Shown here piece by piece: positions 17,635 through 27,307 of a stretch of 64,000 bases of DNA. How positions within the stretch are numbered: position 1 is the stretch's first letter; every line of letters begins with the position of its first letter. The notes below the pieces were generated by a model. It saw only the letters and a program-made list of their open reading frames with translations, was not told the origin of the DNA and searched no databases. The translations under genes were made by a program, and so were the position numbers. Source of the DNA: Halomonas sp. (GTDB lineage Bacteria > Pseudomonadota > Gammaproteobacteria > Pseudomonadales > Halomonadaceae). The stretch lies in the NCBI RefSeq assembly GCF_007692655.1, contig NZ_REBQ01000137.1, forward strand, positions 1 through 64,000. The letters are read 5' to 3'.

Positions 17635-18292
17635 TTTCAAATCCTCGCTTGGCGCCAAAACGGCCAATCAATTTAATAAACAGTTCCAAACCAATGCTGA
17701 TCAGCCAGTAGAAGCCGATGACGACAATGAATGCCTCCATGGGAATGAAGTAGGTGCTCGATAGGCTGCTCGCCGCTGCCGTCAGCTCGCGCACCGTGAT
17801 AATCACTAGGAAAGCAGTATCTTTAAGCAAGATAATAAGCTGGTTACCCAGTAATCCGCGGGTTTTTAAAATCAGTTGAGGGAGGATAATGCGCATAAAC
17901 ATACTGGGCTGAGAAAACCCTTGGGCAATCGCCGCTTCTACTTGCCCTTGGGCGAAAGTAGCGCGACAGCCACGCAATATCTCCGCGAAGTAAGCGCCGT
18001 GGTACATCACCAAGGCAATGATCCCTGCGGTCCAGGCGCTCATTCGGATGCCCGCGCTGGGCAGGCCGTAATAGAGTAAATAGGCCAATATCAAAAACGG
18101 CAGCATGCGCATGGCATCAATAAAGATACGCAGCGGAATCTTTAACCGCGGACGAGACCCTTCCAGTAAGAATACGATGCCGCTGCCCAAGATAAACGCC
18201 AGCACGGCGGATAAACCAAACAGCTTTAAGGTGTTATAGAAACCGTTCAGAAAGACGTCATGCGACGCCCAAAGAATGTCCCAGTTGCTCAT
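17627..18292 (-). CDS. Polar amino-acid ABC transporter, permease (HisM/GlnP type)
   Basis: 221 residues with about five membrane helices. The EAA-type loop that contacts the ATPase is partly visible as [21 protein letters not shown] near the middle. It forms a heterodimer with the permease encoded immediately upstream. A GGGGAG site precedes the ATG. The C-terminus overlaps the ATPase start, indicating translational coupling. Confidence 0.9.
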   Translation of the reverse strand: MSNWDILWASHDVFLNGFYNTLKLFGLSAVLAFILGSGIVFLLEGSRPRLKIPLRIFIDAMRMLPFLILAYLLYYGLPSAGIRMSAWTAGIIALVMYHGAYFAEILRGCRATFAQGQVEAAIAQGFSQPSMFMRIILPQLILKTRGLLGNQLIILLKDTAFLVIITVRELTAAASSLSSTYFIPMEAFIVVIGFYWLISIGLELFIKLIGRFGAKRGFENA

Positions 18293-18315
18293 AGAGGCTC
18301 CCCTAAATGGCCACG

Positions 18316-18957
18316 TTAGACGGCCAATCGGCTGGCTTTACGCTCAGCCATGCGTTGAAGCCATACCAGCAGGCTGATGATCAGCATATACAGCGCTGCC
18401 GCCGCTAGAATCGGTGGCAGCGGATCATAGGTAACCGCCGAAATACGGTTGGTCACACGGGTTAGGTCGACCACACCAATGACCGCAATCGCAGGGCTGC
18501 CTTTGATTAAAAACGACATTTCGTTGACCAAGCCCGGTAGGCTGGTAATAGTGATTTGCGGCAGCATGATGCGGCGAAAATAGACCCACGGCGTCATGCC
18601 AATCGCCAGGGCCGCTTCACGCTGTTCTTTGGAGAAGTTATTAAAGGCAGAGCGCCATATTTCGGCGTTAAAGGCAGTGGTATTTAAGGTTAGCGCGATA
18701 ATACCGGCCACATTGCGATTGAGGTTAACGCCCATGGTCGGTGCGGTTAGAAATATAAACAGCACCAGCGTGACCAGCGGCGTTGCTCTCGCCAAGCTAA
18801 TATAAACTCCTAACACCTGGTGCAGAACAGGGATTTTTGCCACCCGAAGCAGAGCGATCACCAGCCCCATGACGACACCGATGGTAATGGAGATGCCGGA
18901 GATCCACAGCGTTGTCCAGGCTCCCTGAATGAGAAGTCCCCATGCGCTACTGTCCAT
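18316..18957 (-). CDS. Polar amino-acid ABC transporter, permease
   Basis: 213 residues with about five membrane helices and a clear EAA loop, EAALAIGMTPWVYFRRIMLPQ, near residue 115. It is the partner of the permease at 17627. AAGGGGA lies just before the ATG; the next gene starts 23 bases after its stop. The binding-protein gene lies 78 bases upstream. Confidence 0.91.
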   Translation of the reverse strand: MDSSAWGLLIQGAWTTLWISGISITIGVVMGLVIALLRVAKIPVLHQVLGVYISLARATPLVTLVLFIFLTAPTMGVNLNRNVAGIIALTLNTTAFNAEIWRSAFNNFSKEQREAALAIGMTPWVYFRRIMLPQITITSLPGLVNEMSFLIKGSPAIAVIGVVDLTRVTNRISAVTYDPLPPILAAAALYMLIISLLVWLQRMAERKASRLAV

Positions 18958-19035
18958 GCGTTCCCCTTACTCTCTGGATAAAGACACGCAGCCGCTGCAC
19001 CATTAGTCAGGTGAGCGGCTGCTATACATCACGCC

Positions 19036-19893
19036 TTACATACCGGCCATTTCGTGGAACTCTTCCACCGAGGTAATCGGGGTTGTCGGCAGGTCATCAA
19101 ACGACTCACCAAACCACTCTTCCTGAAGCTCTGCCAAGCGACCAGAATCGCGCAGGTGGCTCATAAAGTCAGTGATATAGGTCAGCAGTTCAGGGCTGCT
19201 TTTAGGCATCGGCCAAGCCACATAGCCTGGGCCCGAAACGGCTTGGCCTGCTTCAAACACATCGGGACGTTCGCGAATCAAGTCATTAACCGGCACGATT
19301 GAGTTGATAACGTAATCCACCCGACCGTTGGCCAGATCCGCATAGATCTCTGGGTAGGCTTCATACTCCATCACATTGCCCAGCTGGCCACCGCTCTCTT
19401 CCAACATGGCTTCGAGTTCTGGCAGGCGCGAAAGCAGTGCGCTGCCCGCCTGAACGCCCAGGGTCATACCGCTTAAATCTTCAATGCTATTGATACGATC
19501 ATCGCCTGCGCGCTTGATGTAGAAGTGCTGTGCAGAGGCAAAGGGCGGCGCGTAATTAAACACCCGCAGCCGCTCATCAGTGACGGAAGCACCGGTAAGT
19601 GCCATGTCATACTGCCCCGATGAGACCGAGGCTAGCAGGCCTGTCCAGGGCAAAATATCCTGGCGAATCTCGAAGTCAGCATACTCTTCCAGTTCAATCA
19701 AAATATCTTTAATGAAGCCATCTGGGTCGCTGCCGCTCATAAAGTTAAACGGCGCGTAATTATCTTCGGTGGCCACGCTCAAGTAGCCGCGACTCTGAAT
19801 TTCATCTAAGTCAGCAGCCGTGGCGGTAAGCGATACGCTTAATGCCAGTACGCCAATGCTCAACGCAGAGGTTAATAACGCTATTTTTTTCAT
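19036..19893 (-). CDS. Amino-acid ABC transporter, periplasmic solute-binding protein
   Basis: 285 residues. A Sec signal peptide (about 1-26, ending TATAA) precedes a family 3 binding fold: RGYLSVATEDNYAPFNFM at the start of the mature protein, DMALTGASVTDERLRVFNYAPPF near 105, and LGVQAGSALLSRLPEL near 150. It captures the solute for the permeases encoded downstream and is the first gene of the operon. The operon is divergent from a MocR regulator at 20187, which is the obvious candidate regulator. The intergenic region (19894-20186) shows no clear palindrome. Confidence 0.9.
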   Translation of the reverse strand: MKKIALLTSALSIGVLALSVSLTATAADLDEIQSRGYLSVATEDNYAPFNFMSGSDPDGFIKDILIELEEYADFEIRQDILPWTGLLASVSSGQYDMALTGASVTDERLRVFNYAPPFASAQHFYIKRAGDDRINSIEDLSGMTLGVQAGSALLSRLPELEAMLEESGGQLGNVMEYEAYPEIYADLANGRVDYVINSIVPVNDLIRERPDVFEAGQAVSGPGYVAWPMPKSSPELLTYITDFMSHLRDSGRLAELQEEWFGESFDDLPTTPITSVEEFHEMAGM

Positions 19894-20186
19894 CGTCTAA
19901 TATTCCCTAAGTTTTCAAAACCTGAGTGTTCAAAAAAGTGGCCAATATCTCACTCGCTGTTTTGCATCTGCGTTGTTTTTTTACCTGCGCGTTTTACAAA
20001 GACGTCGTGTTTACAGACGCTTCAGCGATATGCAGAAGGTGACTTCACCCTAGATTTTTATCTTCTCAGCGATTAGAGCCAGTTAGCGTAAATTAAAAGG
20101 ACAGTTGCTTATCGGAAAACTGGCACGAAAGATGCTAGCTATCTTGTACCGCCTATAGATAAGGCAAGAGGTCATAGGAGTGCTGG

Positions 20187-21680
20187 ATGACAACGCTATG
20201 TCTTGAGGTTGACCCTAACGCCGCAGCCTGCTTGCAAGAACAACTGCGCAAAACACTGCTAGAAGCGATTCGTATGGGAAGTTTACCCAGCGAAGATGCA
20301 CTCCCTTCCTGCCGCAAGCTTTCTCAGCAGTTAGGTATTTCCCGTAATACGGTAGCGATTGTTTACGAAAAGCTGGTTGAAGATGGGTATTTAATTAGTC
20401 GTCCACGGAGCGGATATTACTTACACCCCGATTATAATGACTCCCACGTCACTCTTAACGCTTCTTTAACAGCGTTATCTGAAAACACTGGCAGTGCCAC
20501 AACTGCACCAAACTGGCACAAGCGCATTATTCAGCGCCCTACTAACTACCAAGGAATTCTCAAACCAGGTAACTGGTCCGAGTATGCCTATCCGTTTATC
20601 TATGGACAGTTAGATACCCGGCTCTTCCCGTTAGCCCAATGGCGTGACGTGTCCCGGCGATTGTTAAGTTCACAGCGCGATAAGCCCTGGCTACGTGATC
20701 GTATTGATCAGGATGACCCTTTACTTATTGAGCAGCTGCGTAAGCGTATTCTGCCGCGCCGGGGCATCTTCGCCCGGCCGGAGGAGATCCTCATCACCAT
20801 GGGAACGCAAAATGCGCTGTACCTGATTGCACAATTGCTGTGCCACAGGGGAACGCGGGTGGCGTTAGAGTCGCCGGGCTATCGTGAGGCGATGAATGTG
20901 TTTTCCCAGCGCGGCGCCAGTTTGCAGTTTCAGCCAATGGACGCTGAGGGGATATGCCTGGAGAGCACACAGCAGTGCGACTACCTCTATGTCATGCCCA
21001 GCCACCAGGTGCCCACCGGCATCACCATGAGCCGAGCTCGGCGTGATGCTTTATTAGCCCAGCTACCCCACCGCGATCAGATTGTTATTGAGGATGACTA
21101 CGACGCAGAAATACACGGTGATCAGTTCGCGCTCCCAGCGCTCAAAGCCAGTGCGCAAAGTGCACGTATCATTTACATGGGTAGCCTATCCAAGGCTCTC
21201 TCGCCGGGTCTGCGCATGGGTTATGTCGTGGCCGATGCTGAAGTCATCGATGAGCTACGCGCATTGCGCCGCCTGATGTACCGCCACCCACCAGCGGCGT
21301 TGCAGCACCAACTGGCGCAATTTATTTCCCAGGGCTATTACGAACGCTACCTCAAGCTGCATGTGGAAGAAATTGATCGGCGCAGAGACGCCATGCGCCT
21401 TGCCATCGATCAGGCATTGCCCGGCTGTCGGAGCCATAGCAGTGCACGCTCAAGCGCCTTCTGGATGGAAGCGGATGCCAGTATCGATACCCAGCGCCTT
21501 GCCTGGCACGCGGCTCAACGAGGCGTACTCATTGAACCGGGCTTTCAGCACTTCTTTGATGCCGCACCGCCCCGGCGCTTTTTCCGCTTGGGATTTGGCG
21601 CCATCGAAAGAGAGCGTATTGACCCAGGCATACAGTGCCTGGGCCTTGCCTACGACGGCGCTTTAAATACTCAGCTTTAA
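20187..21680 (+). CDS. MocR-family transcriptional regulator
   Basis: 497 residues. A GntR-type winged helix (about 15-80: LPSCRKLSQQLGISRNTVAIVYEKL) is followed by a linker and an aminotransferase-like PLP domain with EDDYDAE (about 300) and GSLSKALSPGLRMGY (about 333, Schiff-base Lys). It sits between a divergent amino-acid ABC transporter and a convergent class III aminotransferase, so it probably senses an amine or amino acid and controls one or both. GGAG lies 7 bases before the ATG. The 3' end is caught in a tandem repeat. Confidence 0.92.
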   Translation: MTTLCLEVDPNAAACLQEQLRKTLLEAIRMGSLPSEDALPSCRKLSQQLGISRNTVAIVYEKLVEDGYLISRPRSGYYLHPDYNDSHVTLNASLTALSENTGSATTAPNWHKRIIQRPTNYQGILKPGNWSEYAYPFIYGQLDTRLFPLAQWRDVSRRLLSSQRDKPWLRDRIDQDDPLLIEQLRKRILPRRGIFARPEEILITMGTQNALYLIAQLLCHRGTRVALESPGYREAMNVFSQRGASLQFQPMDAEGICLESTQQCDYLYVMPSHQVPTGITMSRARRDALLAQLPHRDQIVIEDDYDAEIHGDQFALPALKASAQSARIIYMGSLSKALSPGLRMGYVVADAEVIDELRALRRLMYRHPPAALQHQLAQFISQGYYERYLKLHVEEIDRRRDAMRLAIDQALPGCRSHSSARSSAFWMEADASIDTQRLAWHAAQRGVLIEPGFQHFFDAAPPRRFFRLGFGAIERERIDPGIQCLGLAYDGALNTQL

Positions 21681-21731
21681 ATACTCAGCTTTAAATACTT
21701 AGCTTTAGCACTTTAGCTTTAACTACTTAAG
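21661..21731. repeat. 5 x 14 bp tandem repeat spanning the stop codon of the MocR gene
   Basis: CTTTAAATACTCAG occurs at 21661-21674 and 21675-21688, then CTTTAAATACTTAG (21689-21702), CTTTAGCACTTTAG (21703-21716) and a 15-base copy at 21717-21731. The first copy is coding, and the stop codon (21678-21680) is in the second. Divergence increases along the array. Confidence 0.92.
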
Positions 21732-21740
21732 CGACTGATA

Positions 21741-23087
21741 TCAGGCAGAAACCGCGTAGCTTTTAAACACGCGTTCCAGGATTGCCAAGCCCTCTTCAAT
21801 CTCCGCAGCGGATACAGTGCACGGCGGCACTACATGGATGCGGTTTTCGACGGTGAAGACCAGCAGGCCTTGCTCCATCAGTTGCCGCTTAAGCGTTAGC
21901 ACTTCCGCTCCAGGCAGGGGCGTTTTGCGCACCGGATCACTGACCATCTCCAGGGCGTGAAATACACCCAGGCCGCGCCAATCACCAATAACAGCGTGAC
22001 GCTCAGCCAGTTGCTTAAGCCCTTCCGCTAATGGTCCGTTACCCATTTTGTCAGCGTTTTCTACGATGCCCTCTTCTTCCATAGCATCCAGAGTGGCGAC
22101 AATCGCCGCCATCGCTAGCGGGTGGCCGGAGTAGGTTAGCCCGCCGACAAAAAAGTGATCGTCAAAGTAGCGGGAGATAGGCTCTGAAATAATCACGCCA
22201 CCTGCGGGCACATAGCCGGAGTTGACCCCTTTGGCAAAGACAATTAAGTCGGGCGCCATATCGTAGTGTTCAAAGGCGAACCAGCGGCCCGTGCGGCCAA
22301 AACCAGCCATCACTTCATCAAGTATCAGCACAATGCCAAACTCATCGGCGAGCTTTCTGACACCTTGTAAATACGCTTTGGGAGGTAATAAGACGCCAGC
22401 GGTACCGGGAATAGTTTCCAGCAAAATAGCGGCGACTGCCTTAGCACCTTCGCACTCAATCACTCGACGCAGGTGGGTCAATGCCCGTTCACACTCCTCA
22501 TCTTCACTGCATGCCCAAAAATCGCTGCGATACAGGTAGGGGTTAAAAAAGTGCACATGCCCGCTAGCATACTCGTTGGGTACGCGCCGCCAGTCGCCGG
22601 TAGCAGCTATCGCCGAGCCGGTATTGCCGTGGTAGGAGCGGTAAGCGGAAAGTATTTTGCTGCGCCCAGTATAAAGCCGTGCCATACGGATGGCATTTTC
22701 ATTAGCATCAGCACCCGCATTAGTAAAAAACACTTTACTAAAACCTGCAGGCGCTTTGGCGATGATGCGTTTAGCCGCCTCGCCACGGGCTAAATTGGCA
22801 TGGGCCGGGGCAATGGTACACAGGCTTGCCGCCTGGGCCTGAATCGCGCTCACCACCTTAGGATGCTGATGGCCTATATTGGTATTGACCAACTGACTAC
22901 TAAAATCTAAATACGAGCGGCCCGCATAGTCCCACACCCGACATCCTTGCGCGCCAGCAATCACCATCGGGTCTAAACTGCCTTGCTGCGCCCAGGAGTG
23001 GAACACATACTGCCGATCCAGGCCGTGCACATAAGTATTATCCACATCACTTAGCGGTGGATGTGAAGCCGCAATATTGGTATTCAT
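21741..23087 (-). CDS. Class III PLP-dependent aminotransferase
   Basis: 448 residues from the ATG at 23087 (AAGGTG 7 bases upstream; a GTG three codons earlier is possible). The fold-type I, class III pattern is clear: LDFSSQLVNTNIGHQHPKVV near residue 60, FFTNAGADANENAIRMAR, LILDEVMAGFGRTG (about 255), and FAKGVNSGYVPAGG, whose Lys binds PLP. Relatives convert omega-amino acids such as beta-alanine, GABA or taurine, or 2-aminoisobutyrate-like substrates. It is convergent with the MocR regulator, and with the ABC transporter it may form an import-and-transamination unit. Confidence 0.9.
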   Translation of the reverse strand: MNTNIAASHPPLSDVDNTYVHGLDRQYVFHSWAQQGSLDPMVIAGAQGCRVWDYAGRSYLDFSSQLVNTNIGHQHPKVVSAIQAQAASLCTIAPAHANLARGEAAKRIIAKAPAGFSKVFFTNAGADANENAIRMARLYTGRSKILSAYRSYHGNTGSAIAATGDWRRVPNEYASGHVHFFNPYLYRSDFWACSEDEECERALTHLRRVIECEGAKAVAAILLETIPGTAGVLLPPKAYLQGVRKLADEFGIVLILDEVMAGFGRTGRWFAFEHYDMAPDLIVFAKGVNSGYVPAGGVIISEPISRYFDDHFFVGGLTYSGHPLAMAAIVATLDAMEEEGIVENADKMGNGPLAEGLKQLAERHAVIGDWRGLGVFHALEMVSDPVRKTPLPGAEVLTLKRQLMEQGLLVFTVENRIHVVPPCTVSAAEIEEGLAILERVFKSYAVSA

Positions 23088-23290
23088 AGCAAGCACCTTA
23101 TAAATCCAGTCAGAAATAGCATGCTTGCCAGCCTAGTGAGTTCGCCCCTTGGGCTATAGGGCCAGTAGTGATACATCATCAGGACAGCGGATGTCTCACT
23201 GGCTACCGCCATCTGGCTCTAAACGCATGAACTTAGGTTGCTTACAGTAGAGCAACTTTGCACACTATCGCCTTATAAAACGTTAACTAA

Positions 23291-24067
<777 letters not shown>

Positions 24068-24096
24068 ACGCTGGCTTTTTTTCAGCGAGTGGTTTG

Positions 24097-24984
24097 TTAA
24101 AGCGGCACCAGCACCTTTGACGCTTCCAGCCGAAGGTGCTTGGTCAGTTTCGTCAACAGCGCTCCTCCATTGCGCCAGTAGTGCCAGTACAGCGGCACCT
24201 CGATAAACCGCCCAGGAAATAGCTCCACTAGCTCACCGAGGCTTAACTCTTTTTGCACCTGTAGCTCCGGTGCTAATCCCCATCCTAGACCGCCTTGCAT
24301 AAGTCGTACAAAGCCCTCCGATGAAGGACACAAATGGTAGTCGAAGTCATTTGTTGCCCCCAGCTCTGCTAAATAGCGGTGCTGCAATTGGTCGTCTGAA
24401 CCGAATACGATAGCGGGAACACGCTGTAGTGCAGCAACATTGATGCCATTAGCGAAGTAGCGCGCAATAAAAGCCGGGCTAGCCAATGCCCGATAGCGCA
24501 TTGCGCCTAACAGCAGGCCTTGAGCACCGGCCACGGGATGCTCCGCTGCACATATACAACCGGCAACCTCACCGGCCCGCATGCGCTTTAGTCCCACCTC
24601 CTGATCTTCAACGACCAGCTCTAGCAACACATTGTGATGCGAGCAAAACTCACCTACCGCCGCGCCCCACCACGTCGCCAAGCTGTCGGCATTGATCGCG
24701 ATGCGTAAGCGCTCCGGCACCCCATCATCTAGCCCAGGCACCTGGGTTTTTAGGTCACGTTCCAGCAAGCGCACCTGCTGCACATGGTTAAGCAAACGCC
24801 GCCCAAGGTCCGTTGGCGTCGGCGGCGTGGCGCGAACCAGCACAGGCTGGCCAACCCGTGCTTCCAGCAGCTTAATCCGCTGCGACACTGCCGACTGTGA
24901 CAACCCCAACAGGTTGGCTGCCCGTTCAAAGCCGCCCTGTTCCACCACGGAGGCCAACGCCGCTAGCAACTTGTAGTCGAGCAA
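24097..24984 (-). CDS. argP: LysR-type regulator ArgP
   Basis: 295 residues. The N-terminal helix-turn-helix (about 1-60: LLAALASVVEQGGFERAANLLGLSQSAVSQRIKLLE) matches ArgP/IciA/LysG closely. The start is TTG at 24984 with AGGAGA 7 bases upstream. ArgP senses lysine and arginine and activates the exporter gene; here it is divergent from argO with 125 bases between, the canonical arrangement. Confidence 0.92.
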   Translation of the reverse strand: MLDYKLLAALASVVEQGGFERAANLLGLSQSAVSQRIKLLEARVGQPVLVRATPPTPTDLGRRLLNHVQQVRLLERDLKTQVPGLDDGVPERLRIAINADSLATWWGAAVGEFCSHHNVLLELVVEDQEVGLKRMRAGEVAGCICAAEHPVAGAQGLLLGAMRYRALASPAFIARYFANGINVAALQRVPAIVFGSDDQLQHRYLAELGATNDFDYHLCPSSEGFVRLMQGGLGWGLAPELQVQKELSLGELVELFPGRFIEVPLYWHYWRNGGALLTKLTKHLRLEASKVLVPL

Positions 24985-25109
24985 TTAATTCTCCTAATGA
25001 GGCATCAGCATTATTCGTTTTTCTTATACGTCAGTTTTTATCAAACTGCCACTTCTCCCAGCGTTGAGAACGCCTTCAGGCGTCATCATAGATCACAAGG
25101 AATAAAAGC

Positions 25110-25712
25110 ATGTGGCAGAGTTATAGCAACGGCTTATTGCTGTCCATTGGCTTAATCATGGCACTCGGCGCTCAGAACGCCTTTGTTCTGTCACAAAGCC
25201 TACGCCGCGAGCATCATATAGCAGTGGCACTGGTGTGCATCGTTTGCGATAGCGTATTGGTGGCAGCTGGCGTGTTCGGTTTGGCCAGTTTATTAGCGCA
25301 AAATCCTGTCATGCTCGCGATTGCTCGCTGGGGAGGAATCGCGTTCTTGCTCTGCTATGGTACTCAAGCGCTGCGGCGCGCCTATCGGCCCCAGGCACTT
25401 CAAGCTGACCCTATCGAATCGAGAACGCTGCTTCCGGTGCTTATGGCGACCTTAGCCGTCACGCTACTCAATCCGCATGTTTACCTGGATACCGTACTAC
25501 TCATTGGATCCCTGGGCGCTCAGCAATCTGTACCAGGCGCTTACGCCCTGGGAGCAGCCAGCGCTTCGCTACTATGGTTTAGCACGCTAGCCTTAGGCGG
25601 AGCTTGGTTAGCTCCGTGGCTTGCGCGCCCCCTTACCTGGCGGCTAATTGATGTGGGAGTTGCCATCATGATGTTTGCCGTTGCGGCGCAGCTATTAACC
25701 GGAGCTCTCTAA
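25110..25712 (+). CDS. argO: LysE/ArgO basic amino-acid exporter
   Basis: 200 residues with about six membrane helices. The family motif GLIMALGAQNAFVLSQSLRR is at residues 16-35, and NPHVYLDTVLLIGSLG near 120. It exports arginine or lysine analogues and prevents toxic build-up. AAGGA precedes the ATG. ArgP encoded divergently is its presumed activator. Confidence 0.93.
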   Translation: MWQSYSNGLLLSIGLIMALGAQNAFVLSQSLRREHHIAVALVCIVCDSVLVAAGVFGLASLLAQNPVMLAIARWGGIAFLLCYGTQALRRAYRPQALQADPIESRTLLPVLMATLAVTLLNPHVYLDTVLLIGSLGAQQSVPGAYALGAASASLLWFSTLALGGAWLAPWLARPLTWRLIDVGVAIMMFAVAAQLLTGAL

Positions 25713-25780
25713 CCCTGTTCCGTACTCGCAAGCTGAACATCATGATCACGTTGGTGGTATGCCGTTGAACGAGGCTTTGC

Positions 25781-26719
25781 TTAAGCTTGCTTCGCCGAAC
25801 TGAATAGATCGCCCGATGACACTTGATCACGTCCTTTATCTTTCGCCAGATAAAGGGCGTCATCAGCGCGCTTCATCACGCTTTTGATCGGCTCATTAGG
25901 ATGCACTTCCACCACCCCAAAACTTGCCGTAACGCTACCTTGCGTGGGAAAGAAGTTGTTTTTGATCGCTACTCTAATTTTATCTGCCAACTGAACAGCC
26001 TGCTCCAACTCAGTTTCAGGTGCCAAAAGCATAAACTCTTCGCCCCCCCAGCGTGCACAGCAGTCAGCTTTGCGTAGGTTACTCTTGAGTAAGTTGGCAA
26101 ATTCTACAAGCACTTGATCACCCACATCGTGGCCGTGGGCATCGTTTATAGCTTTGAAGTGGTCAATGTCGAGCATGATCAGGGAAAGCGGGCGGGCATG
26201 GCGGTGATGGCGGCTAAACTCACTTTTCAACACGGCATCAAACTGTGACCTGTTAACCAGCCCCGTCAGCATATCCGTGGTCGCTAGCCGTTCAAGCTGC
26301 GCTTCTTTTTCTATTTGCTTAGTAATGTCACGCTGCGTCAATACTAGGGTAATGTCATCATTATGACGTACCCCCATGGCAGTAATTCGCCACTCGATAT
26401 GCCGCCGGGTGCCATCGTGGCGACGATTGACTTCGAGACCACCAATCCCTTCGAAGAAGTACCCCTCAACGTTCATCAATGGATTCAACGCATCATGAAG
26501 CTGAGCAAAAATTTGCTGATTGATAGCCTCTTTTTGTACCACGACAGGGGCAGCGCCTAACCAATCTTCACGGCTACCACCCCATAAACGCTGGTAGTCG
26601 GTGTTAACGTCTACGATATATATTCCAGGTGAGTTTCCTTGCACACGGAGGATAGCCACCGCGTGTCCTGGCAGTCCGGAATCGGCTTCCGGCCCCGGTC
26701 GCGAATAGTGCTGATACAT
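25781..26719 (-). CDS. PAS-GGDEF diguanylate cyclase
   Basis: 312 residues. A PAS-like sensory part (about 15-130, with YQRLWGGSREDWLG) leads into a GGDEF domain with DIDHFKAINDAHGHDVGD and the active GGEEF motif (RWGGEEF, about 235). It should make c-di-GMP from two GTP. The RxxD inhibitory-site motif upstream of GGEEF is not clear. No membrane segment is seen, so it is probably cytoplasmic and ligand- or redox-sensing through PAS. It stands alone, with a 588-base non-coding stretch behind it. Confidence 0.9.
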   Translation of the reverse strand: MYQHYSRPGPEADSGLPGHAVAILRVQGNSPGIYIVDVNTDYQRLWGGSREDWLGAAPVVVQKEAINQQIFAQLHDALNPLMNVEGYFFEGIGGLEVNRRHDGTRRHIEWRITAMGVRHNDDITLVLTQRDITKQIEKEAQLERLATTDMLTGLVNRSQFDAVLKSEFSRHHRHARPLSLIMLDIDHFKAINDAHGHDVGDQVLVEFANLLKSNLRKADCCARWGGEEFMLLAPETELEQAVQLADKIRVAIKNNFFPTQGSVTASFGVVEVHPNEPIKSVMKRADDALYLAKDKGRDQVSSGDLFSSAKQA

Positions 26720-27307
26720 TCTATTTACTCATCCCTGTCAAATAGTAGTGCGGTAATGTTGCTGGATTTTCGCAACAATATTGGCATGCATCAGTACCAA
26801 TGGGCCCAGCTAAACGACTTGCATCGTCTGCTACCGCGCGATATCACTCCCCAAGTTACATAATTATAATATCAGTTACACTTCGACTACAAAACAAAAA
26901 TTAAGGCATTCGAAAATGCCTGCAACACGAGGTGATCTGAACAATGCGCTCCCAAATAGTTCCCTAGCAAGGCTAGACGACACTTAGCCCTTCCTTTTAA
27001 GAGGCTTATATATGGTCATGCATTGGACTCAACTTATAACTCTATTAAGCAGCAGTTTTACATCATTAAATGCTAAATAAAACGCTACTCCACATCGCCG
27101 TTTATCACCACTTCCTAAACTAAAACGACTAAAACTACAATGTTCATTACAAATACCAACACAAAGTAGCCCACGCCTCGCAAAAACTCAAAGTGAAACA
27201 GCGTGAATCATTATTATGCACTACGTATTCTCACTTTAATAAAAAGTCGGCTAAGCCCTTTTTCGTATACTTAACAGGAGCTAATGGTAAACAAACTAGC
27301 AATAGCC
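26720..27307. other. 588-base AT-rich intergenic region
   Basis: I see no credible gene here. The stretch is clearly richer in A and T than its surroundings and probably contains the promoter of the diguanylate cyclase gene at its left end and the 3' end of the RND operon at its right. A 22-codon frame at 27012-27080 was noticed but not accepted as a gene. Confidence 0.5.

Noticed and set aside
20120-20165. Possible MocR operator near GCTAGC before the second MocR gene
   Set aside because: The arms are short and out of register; there is no convincing palindrome or direct repeat.
24069-24087. Small hairpin with a T run in its loop between the SDR gene and argP
   Set aside because: The stem is only five bases and the T run lies in the loop, so terminator function is not supported.
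27012-27080. 22-codon frame in the 588-base gap (starts MVMHWTQL)
   Set aside because: It has an AGAGG-like site, but the composition looks random and there is no supporting feature; it is too weak to call.
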